Translations under genes and position numbers: made by a program
Assembly (NCBI GenBank): GCA_037039925.1
Contig: JAXRKP010000795.1
Location: forward strand, 127,001-191,000
Direction: 5' to 3'
From: Doris montereyensis
Taxonomy: Eukaryota; Mollusca; Gastropoda; Nudibranchia; Dorididae
DNA: 64,000 nt
The notes under the pieces: generated by a model
What the model saw: the letters and a program-made list of their open reading frames with translations, nothing else
The model's database searches: none
What the model was told of the DNA's origin: nothing
Part shown: positions 57,505 to 64,000 of the stretch, one piece after another
Layout: each line of letters starts with the position of its first letter
How positions within the stretch are numbered: position 1 is the stretch's first letter

Positions 57505-57795
57505 TAAAGTAGTAAAGTTCCGTCAAGGCCACTACAGCCCATAAAGCTGGGGCTTATCCCAGTTTCAATAGCGCAAAGCGGAACAGGTGATAATAATCAC
57601 CTTCTCGCCAGGACGCAAGTTTTTACTCCCATGCTAGTGCTTGTGCTCATTTGCACCTGGGTAGAGTGGGCAAAGTGTGTCTTGTGTCTTTGCCAAGGAA
57701 CACAACATTGGACCTAGTGGTACAAGGATTCGAATCCAGAACCTCATGATCCCCAGTCCGGCCTTCTATCACTCAACCACCGACGTCACTAGAGG
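57505..57795 (-). mobile_element. tRNA-derived SINE (family S)
   Basis: Minus strand: GTCGGTGGTTGAGTGATAG (A-box region), GATTCGAATCC (B box), GTTCCTTGGCAAAGACACAA, CCACTCTACCCAGGTGC, ATTATTATCACCTGTTCCGC, GAAACTGGGATAAGCCCCAG and TATGGGCTGTAGTGGCC. In NFYA intron 4. Confidence 0.85.
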
Positions 57796-58215
57796 ACCTT
57801 AGGTCCATTACATTTCATAGACTTGCCTGGAAATTTCTGGCTGGCTGGTGTTTGTGTAGACTGTCCTGCTTCTAGTTTCTGTATCTCCGGCCATGTCATG
57901 AAAAAGTTAGATATGTTCTATCACTAGTTTCAGTCACATTTCGCTTGATTAGGTCTGTATTGACGAAACCAAAGAATGCTAAAACGAAAATGCAACCAAA
58001 AGTTTAGTTTAGCTCTGTAATGAAAATTGTTTTGCAAGTTTCACCATCCATGTCTTTTACTTTTAGTGATTTATGAAAGAAAAGATGTGTGCTGATTACT
58101 AATTGGTTAACAAATGAGTGTAATTAATGTAATTTAAAAAATTCTTAAAATAGATTGCCATGCATTTTGTGCATTGTGTCCAACATGTTTCTTATTTTGT
58201 TTTTTTTGTATTCAG

Positions 58216-58361
58216 ATGCTGTTACAATCTCAGAACCAGAATCAGATGGTTGGCCAGTTTGTGCAGACAGAAAGTGGTTTAGTATGGCAGCCAACTAACG
58301 TGTTTGGATCAGCGGATAGCAGCAATTCTAATAGCTGGCGTGCAATATCAACAGGGAACAG
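58216..58361 (+). CDS. NFYA: NFYA exon 5, one frame break
   Basis: 146-nt exon between GTATTCAG and GTAAAA. It opens MLLQSQNQNQMVGQFVQTE then SGLVWQPTN (compare vertebrate QTIVYQPVN). The last third makes sense in the +1 frame: RIAAILIAGVQYQQGT, matching the position of IPAASLAGAQIVQTG. That frame leaves phase 1, exactly what exon 6 needs. The zero frame ends in phase 2 and would hit a stop in exon 6. A single surplus base around 58295-58312 reconciles everything. Confidence 0.83.
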
Positions 58362-58429
58362 GTAAAACATTCTTTTGAAAGTAACTTTTCGCCTAATTTT
58401 TAATTCCATTCATGTTTTCTCCTAATTAG

Positions 58430-58675
58430 GCTCTTGACTTGCATGTCTGATATTGATGAGAGATGCAGTAATGATACATTTGATTTCTCTACTCTTGACT
58501 TGCATGTTTGACATTGATGAAAGATGCAGTAATCATACATTTGATTTCTCTACTCTTGACTTGCATGTCTGACATTGATGAGAGATGCAGTAATCATACA
58601 TTTGATTTCTCTACTCTTGACTTGCATGTCTGACATTGATGAGAGATGCAGTAATCATACATTTGATTATTCTAC
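58430..58675 (+). repeat. 61-bp minisatellite, four units
   Basis: CTCTTGACTTGCATGTCTGA, CATTGATGAGAGATGCAGTA and ATCATACATTTGATTTCTCT repeat at 61-bp spacing, starting 70 bp after exon 5. Nearly identical units. Confidence 0.95.
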
Positions 58676-58865
58676 TCATAAATGTGTTGAAAATTACTGT
58701 TAGAATGTTTGTCCAGAAATCAGAAAAAAGATCAGAAATCAGTTTATTTTAATATTATGTATTTGGACACTGTTCTTTCCTATATGGACGTTTCTTGATT
58801 TTTAAAATTAAAAATGTTGTATGGGATTGATAAAACATTACTATGATACTAGTATGATTCTTGCA

Positions 58866-58975
58866 AGATAGTATGTGTAATTATTTTCCTCCACTTATAT
58901 ACTCCTGCATGTATGATGAAAGAGTATGTGTAATTATTTTCCTCCACTTATATACTCCTGCATGTATGATGAAAG
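58866..58975 (+). repeat. 55-bp direct repeat, two copies
   Basis: AGTATGTGTAATTATTTTCC, TCCACTTATATACTCCTGC and ATGTATGATGAA occur twice in tandem, just upstream of the exon 6 acceptor. Confidence 0.95.
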
Positions 58976-59017
58976 AAAGTATTTATCTGTGTTTTGACAC
59001 TTTTTTAAAATCTGCAG

Positions 59018-59185
59018 TTGTGTCTCAGGATCAAAATGTAGAATCTAATCAGCAAGATTTGACCGCAGCCTCGAACCACAATGACACGAGCCACTCCACC
59101 GAAACCAACAATGAATCTCACTCATCCAGTTTAGTCAATGGAGAAATAGCAGAAATAGCAGGAAGTAGAAAATGGGGAAATAGCA
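59018..59185 (+). CDS. NFYA: NFYA exon 6
   Basis: The exon starts after TCTGCAG at 59017. With the one base left by exon 5 it reads VVSQDQNVESNQQDLTAA, then NHNDTSHSTETNNESHSSSL and VNGEIAEIAG. A Ser/Thr/Asn-rich linker between the Gln-rich and conserved domains is typical of NF-YA. The end is uncertain: the first GTAAGT donor is at 59186, which gives phase 1, whereas exon 7 needs phase 0. The simpler unit AATGGAGAAATAGCA followed directly by GTAAGT would give phase 0, suggesting that the first unit of the 25-bp array was rearranged or misread. Confidence 0.75.
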
Positions 59186-59310
59186 GTAAGTAGTCAATGG
59201 GGAAATAGCAGTAAGTAGTCAATGGGGAAATAGCAGTAAGTAGTCAATGGGGAAATAGCAGTAAGTAGTCAATGGGGAAATAGCAGTAAGTAGTCAATGG
59301 GGAAATAGCA
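59136..59310 (+). repeat. 25-bp minisatellite carrying five splice donors
   Basis: GTAAGTAGTCAATGGGGAAA plus TAGCA repeats exactly every 25 bp, with GTAAGT at 59186, 59211, 59236, 59261 and 59286. The array begins inside exon 6 (TTAGTCAATGGAGAAATAGCA) and ends in a unit without a donor (59311). Confidence 0.95.
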
Positions 59311-59311
59311 G

Positions 59312-60084
59312 CTCATGTCATTTTTTCCAATATTTGAAGTCATAATTGGATATTTCAAATTTAAAATTCTTTTAATTAAGAATTAGAAAAGAAGGTGCTT
59401 ATAAACAATGAACAAAAATCTTTATCATCAGTGTTGTGACGAACTTCCCTTTTTAAAACAAAGAAAAGAGGAGAGAAAAGGCCACAATTTTAAATAAAAC
59501 TCTCCCATCAGCCAAACAAAACACACACCAAGCAAACGTTTTTCAACACCTTCAAAGAAAAAAGAACATGCCCAAAACTTTTAATTTATAAGAAAAAATG
59601 AGTACACGCTTGAATTTTCTAGAAAGTTTCATGAAATAAGAGATATATATATATATTACTATTATACTGACATTGCTTATTCATTGTAGGCCCATGATGT
59701 AGACAAAATCTTAGAGATTTGAAACATATTTGGAAATATTGAATATTTTAAAAGGAATTTACTACACTTGCTAATTGGCATCTCACTTTCTATCTGACAT
59801 TTCCTGTTTAAAAAAAAATAAATTAATCTGAATGTCAGTTGTTGTGTTTTCATTTATCCCTTTATCTTTTCTGCTTTTCTTTGTGTATAAATTCTGTTTA
59901 AATTAGGTTTATTTGATTCCTCTTGGTAAACAAAATAATTTAAAAAATAGTTTATTTTGGAAAAAAGCATCGTAATAAACCAACAAATTGTGATTTACTT
60001 CTTGCCCATGACACCTTCATTAGTCTACAGTTTGAATCTCTTGTCACTGTTTTCCCCATACATTTAATATTCTGTCATTTGCAG
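59312..60084. other. NFYA intron 6, nothing recognised
   Basis: AT-rich intronic sequence with a short TATATATATATAT run at about 59643-59656. Confidence 0.45.
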
Positions 60085-60285
60085 ACATCTATACCTGGAT
60101 CTACCAACACCACAACGGCAAACTCAGGATCTCAGCCTGCTGGCAGAATACAAATAGCCGCAGAAGACCCAGAGGATTCAGATGGACGACCTCTGTATGT
60201 CAACGCTAAACAGTACAATCGGATATTGAAGCGACGTGCAGCGGGCAAAATTGGAGAGCACCGGCAAAGTCATTAGGAACGTAAG
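60085..60285 (+). CDS. NFYA: NFYA exon 7, conserved subunit-association domain with frame break
   Basis: 201-nt exon between TTTGCAG and GTCAGT. It reads TSIPGSTNTTTANSGS, then EDPEDSDGRPLYVNAKQYN, then RILKRR. PLYVNAKQYxRILKRR is the NF-YA signature helix that contacts the NF-YB/NF-YC dimer. The expected continuation QARAKLExxGK is present as RAKLESTGKVIR, but out of frame; the zero frame runs AAGKIGEHRQSH to TAG at 60274-60276. About two bases are missing near 60238-60246 and one near 60275, after which the exon end ERK would match. The exon length stays a multiple of three and phase 0 on both sides. Tyr-Asn replaces the common Tyr-His in the helix. Confidence 0.93.
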
Positions 60286-60526
60286 GTCAGTGACTTGGGA
60301 TCACTGCTTTAATCTCCTTGACGGTTTGTACACCTGTTGTCCTAAACACCTTTTTTGTATATCTCCAGTCTTTTTTTATTGCACCTATTGCTTCTTGTGC
60401 TTAATTGATTTGTAGAGAAGGCACTGTCCTTGGTTTATTTTTTGTTTGTTTGTTCCTTTTGAATGCCTTGTTTGCTCCATCGCTTTCTAATTTCTTGCAG
60501 CTTTTTTCTTTTCTTTTTGTGCTCCT

Positions 60527-60918
60527 CATGATCTCTTGCTTTCTAATGAAGTTTAGATCATTTTTAACTCATTCTCATGATCTCTTGCTGTCTAATGAGG
60601 TTTAGATCATTTTTAACTCATTCTCATGATCTCTTGCTCTCTAATGAGGTTTAGATCATTTTTAACTCATTCTCATGATCTCTTGCTCTCTAATGAGGTT
60701 TAGATCATTTTTAACTCATTCTCATGATCTCTTGCTCTCTAATGAGGTTTCGATCATTTTTAACTCATTCTCATGATCTCTTGCTCTCTAATGAGGTTTC
60801 GATCATTTTTAACTCATTCTCATGATCTCTTGCTCTCTAATGAGGTTTAGATCATTTTTAACTCATTCTCATGATCTCTTGCTCTCTAATGAGGTTTAGA
60901 TCATTTTTAACTCATTTC
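60527..60918 (+). repeat. 49-bp minisatellite, eight units
   Basis: CTCATGATCTCTTGCTCTC, TAATGAGGTTTAGATC and ATTTTTAACTCATT repeat at about 49-bp spacing, with single-base variants (TTAG/TTCG, CTGTC/CTCTC). Each unit has two ATGATC/GATCAT-like motifs. It lies in NFYA intron 7, between the two exons of the conserved domain. Confidence 0.95.
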
Positions 60919-63765
60919 GTTCCTTACTGACTATAGGTTTTCATCTATCCTTTGTGCGTGCACACGTTTGCTTAACTGTTGCAAAAGTTAAATCAGCAAA
61001 TAATGAAATACATAGTCTGGTATTTATCAATTATTCTTTTCTGTCTTTAGTAACAACTTCTGTTGCTATCAATTAAAGCTTAGTCATCACTCTTGGTCAT
61101 GTTTCAGCAGGATATTCGACGTGAAAGATAGAAGTGTCTTAAAAATGTCAGTTGAAAGGATCTAAAAAGAATATTAGGATCTTAGTGATAAGAATTCATT
61201 TTCTAATAGTTCCAATCCTGGTAATGACAGTGACGATTATTTGTTGAAGTCAGGACTAATGATGTTCTAGACCTCCTTTCTTACTCTGCTTGGTAAAGAT
61301 GTAACATTAACGCTGACACTACTATTGATCACAATGAGACTAAAGGCTAGGGATAGAGAAACACTTATTTACTTAATGGGTTAACAGATCTTAGTTAAAT
61401 AATGAGTCTACTGGCACGTTTTCCTTCTTTACCTATGTATTTGTCACTGTTGTCATATTTTATGTTCATATAGACAGTATCTCTATTTAGCTCATCAAAC
61501 ATTTGTTATTGTTGAAAATTTCAGCTTTGTTGATTTGATGAGTAAAATGTTAGTATACTTTGTCCAGATGAGCAGGAACATCAGACGATATCAATGACTT
61601 ATGCCATGTGCTTAAAGATTAAGGAACTTGATAAGCTAATTTCATCACTAATGAAATGAAATGTCTGAACATGTCTTTCGTGCTTTGAAATATTCTTCTG
61701 AAAGGTGTTTAGATTAGTTAAGCATATGTGTGCGACAAAGTCATTCCTAAATCTTTCCAACAGCCAAACAATGTGATGAACAGCTTACTTGAGCTATTCA
61801 ATTGCTTTTCACAAATTATGGAATTTTCATAGAATTTTTTTGGAACTTCTATCCCCTGTTTAAGCATCAACTTAAGAAAAAATAACAAAAGTAATTTAAA
61901 AAGTCACCTGACGTTTATGAATTCAACCCATTTTCCCAGGGAAAGCAAAACCCATATATAAAATAGAATTTATGTTTTTTCTTTTGTTTAGAAACGGTAA
62001 ACTGTTTTGTTTATTAATTTCTTCTGTTACTTTTAATCTCAACGTCTCTTCAGATTTCTTGATATTGGAGTTTCATCCTCTTTAAAGGAATGACTAATTG
62101 TATTGGTTGTAATGTCGTTAGAATCTCATTCTAGTTATGCTCACAATGTCAGCTCTTCTCTTTTTGCCATTGGAGCAATTTTTGCTGTTAATGATATTAT
62201 TTTTACTCTCATTATTAGTTTATGTAAAGTTTCTAAACTGAATGAAGCCGTTTTCTCTTGATTTTGGAGAGACATATGCTTTGAGTTTCCTGTTTGTATC
62301 AGAATTCAACTGTCTTGGTTTGATGTTCCTTTTCACAATCAATAACAATTTGTTTGAAATGGAAGGAGAAGACAGGTTATTTGTCACCTGCTTTGTATCA
62401 GATTTAGAATACAAGATCTGTGATAGCTCCCCATGATGTAGGTAGAAGTTATAAGGACAAGGATGTAAAGAATGATTTTGTTGATGCATCCATTCACACG
62501 TGTGTGTTAGATTTCTGTGTATGTGAAGACTTGAGGAAAAATTAGCTAAGTGAAAGGAAGTAGGTAGCAAAAGAAATAGAAAAACAAACTATTTAAAAGT
62601 TTTATTATTTTACAAATAATGGATCAAGTGTGCATGTATCCCTTCTTTTGCCGTAGCATTTTCAAATAGCTAGATTAGGTTATTTTGTATGAAAAGTTTA
62701 CTTACAAATCAGTTTGATGAGTACATTAGAAAATGTTTGTCTTTTTTAGTTTTAGTTTTTCAATAGTCTTGATTACTGATTAGATTGACTCATTTGCCAA
62801 AGCATATTGTGTGACGTAATTGTTTGCTGAAGTTTCCAAGCGTGTACACACACAAGATTTAAAGGACTGCATATTTGTGCTAGTTTTCCTTATAACCCCT
62901 AGTTTTCTTTATAATGTTAGGGGTGTGAGATAAACTGACCCACAAAAGTTTACAGAGACTATGTAAGTGATGCATTCCAAACATGCAACTATTTATTTGT
63001 CACACAATCAACGCAAGAGAATTATGTCCCATGTTCAAGTTTTGATTTTAAGAAAAGTACTTTGTTATCTTTATAGAGTGTTATGTTGTGTTTAAGGTGT
63101 AGAATTTGTGTTGCTGATGGAGAGCTTTTCTTTGATGTATTTTTTTCACCATTAATCTTTGTGATCAAAGTTTTCTTTGTATCTTTGTCCTAGTCCAGCT
63201 GATTTATTATTTTTGCCTACAGTTTGTCAACAGCTGTGAAGAGAACATGGGTGATACATGTGCTTTTCTTATACAATAGTTTGAGTATGTTCTTGTCAGA
63301 GTCTCTGCATGGCATGTCTATAGTTTTAAGTCATGTCAGAAACTTGTGCACCTTCTGCTATCCAGAAGCTTTTTAGTGTTTGTTTTTGCTTGACACCCCC
63401 CCCCCGTATCTCCCGCCTTTTCACATGCATGGCTTTTCCTTTCTCCCCGTTTTAACCATGTCCATTTGACCTCTTAGTTTTTTAACACATTTTTTATTGT
63501 ATTTGTTACTTTATTTCATTATTGATATCAGAATAGTTTTAATGATTAAGGATAAAGAAGAAATTGATATTATCAATAAATAATTCAATAAGTTTAGTGA
63601 TGCTATCAGTGTTAAAACTTCCACATTTTAAAATAATGTTAAGATTTTTACTGTTATTTTGAAGTTAGAAATTCAAACATTTTAATCGTTTAAAATGAAA
63701 ATTGATTGGATACAATATCTAGAGGAAGATATTTTATGTAAAGAAAACATTTCCCTAAAGATCTT
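60919..63765. other. NFYA intron 7, nothing recognised
   Basis: AT-rich intronic sequence of ordinary composition. Short open frames on both strands lack any domain signature. Confidence 0.45.
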
Positions 63766-63835
63766 CATTTAACTTCTTTCTTTCTTTATCAATTTCCATT
63801 CTACCTTCCGATGTATGGGTTTTCATTTAACTCAA
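63766..63835 (-). mobile_element. LINE/SINE 3'-tail fragment
   Basis: CTTTCTTTCTTTATCAATTT, CCATTCTACCTTCCGA and TGTATGGGTT is the reverse complement of the tail of the LINE ending near 30480 (CATACACTGGAAGGTAGAATGG...GGAAAGAAAG). Confidence 0.6.
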
Positions 63836-63965
63836 AAGGATTGAATATTGACTTGCCTTTCACATCTTAGGGGAAAGAGCACAGATTTTCATATCGCCTT
63901 GTGTTTGAAATAAATTATTGAGTCACTTTGTTACAGACTGAAAAATACCCGTTTTTATATTGCAG

Positions 63966-64000
63966 AAGTATCTTCACGAGTCTCGGCACAAGCACGCGTG
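63966..64000 (+). CDS. NFYA: NFYA exon 8 (partial), DNA-binding segment
   Basis: After ATTGCAG at 63965 the sequence reads KYLHESRHKHA and then the window ends. RKYLHESRHRHAMARKRG is the invariant NF-YA DNA-binding motif, so the identity is sure. The last five bases, GCGTG, would be expected as GC-ATG for Ala-Met; a base appears to be missing at about 63998, though the window edge prevents a firm call. Confidence 0.92.

Larger units (their letters stand above)
48767..64000 (+). other. NFYA: NFYA gene, coding span (seven exons seen, 3' cut)
   Basis: NF-YA is the sequence-specific subunit of the trimeric CCAAT-binding factor NF-Y, a nuclear transcription activator. Its N-terminal half is Gln-rich; the C-terminal half has a subunit-association helix, a linker and a DNA-binding helix. 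Coding exons seen: 48793-48933, 54397-55115, 57301-57360, 58216-58361, 59018-about 59185, 60085-60285 and 63966-64000, numbered 2 to 8 assuming a non-coding exon 1. All have GT-AG borders. Exons 3, 5 and 7 contain small frame breaks and exon 8 probably one. Introns rule out a processed pseudogene. Confidence 0.9.

Noticed and set aside
48737..64000. NFYA as a processed pseudogene
   Set aside because: Seven exons with GT-AG introns are present; a processed copy would lack them.

Overview
This is a eukaryotic, AT-rich, intron-rich and repeat-rich window. Three animal nuclear genes can be recognised: the last exon of NUP50, a complete coding set of exons for SERGEF (DelGEF, an RCC1-propeller protein), and most of NFYA (the CCAAT-binding factor subunit). 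GT-AG introns of up to about 14 kb, tRNA-derived SINEs, RTE-like and CR1/L2-like LINE remnants, pogo-like MITEs and many AGATCT-rich stretches point to an invertebrate metazoan. A mollusc, probably a gastropod, is my best guess from the texture of the repeats, but I cannot prove it from the sequence.

Layout. 1-1823: end of NUP50 (+), with a large upstream intron or flank and one coding exon. About 1824-16835: gene-poor 3' UTR and intergenic DNA holding ten-odd same-strand copies of one unclassified repeat, a 490-bp direct duplication, minisatellites, SINEs and a LINE 3' end. 16836-44610: SERGEF on the minus strand, ten coding exons whose intron phases agree. Its introns hold trinucleotide microsatellites, minisatellites, a MITE, LINE remnants and, in the 13.8-kb intron 3, a roughly 9.8-kb EcoRV-type satellite of 32-bp units split by a CR1/L2-like LINE. 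44611-about 45660: a compact region between SERGEF (-) and NFYA (+) with four CCAAT boxes, probably a bidirectional promoter. 48767-64000: NFYA (+), seven coding exons seen, the last cut by the window edge in the DNA-binding segment.

Two patterns stand out. First, several minisatellites straddle exon-intron junctions, so splice sites themselves are tandemly copied: five exact GTAAGT donors 25 bp apart after NFYA exon 6, repeated GTAGGA donors after SERGEF exon 3, and a triplicated acceptor region before SERGEF exon 5. Second, SERGEF exons 8 and 10 and NFYA exons 3, 5, 7 and 8 carry single- or double-base frame breaks while their splice sites and conserved residues survive. Noisy long-read consensus explains this more easily than true gene decay, but both stay open.

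How the genes relate: NUP50 and SERGEF converge, SERGEF and NFYA diverge. NF-Y, the complex that contains the NFYA product, binds CCAAT, so the shared promoter may be under NF-Y autoregulation. No other protein-coding gene was found; the remaining long open frames are simple repeats, antisense shadows or transposon debris.
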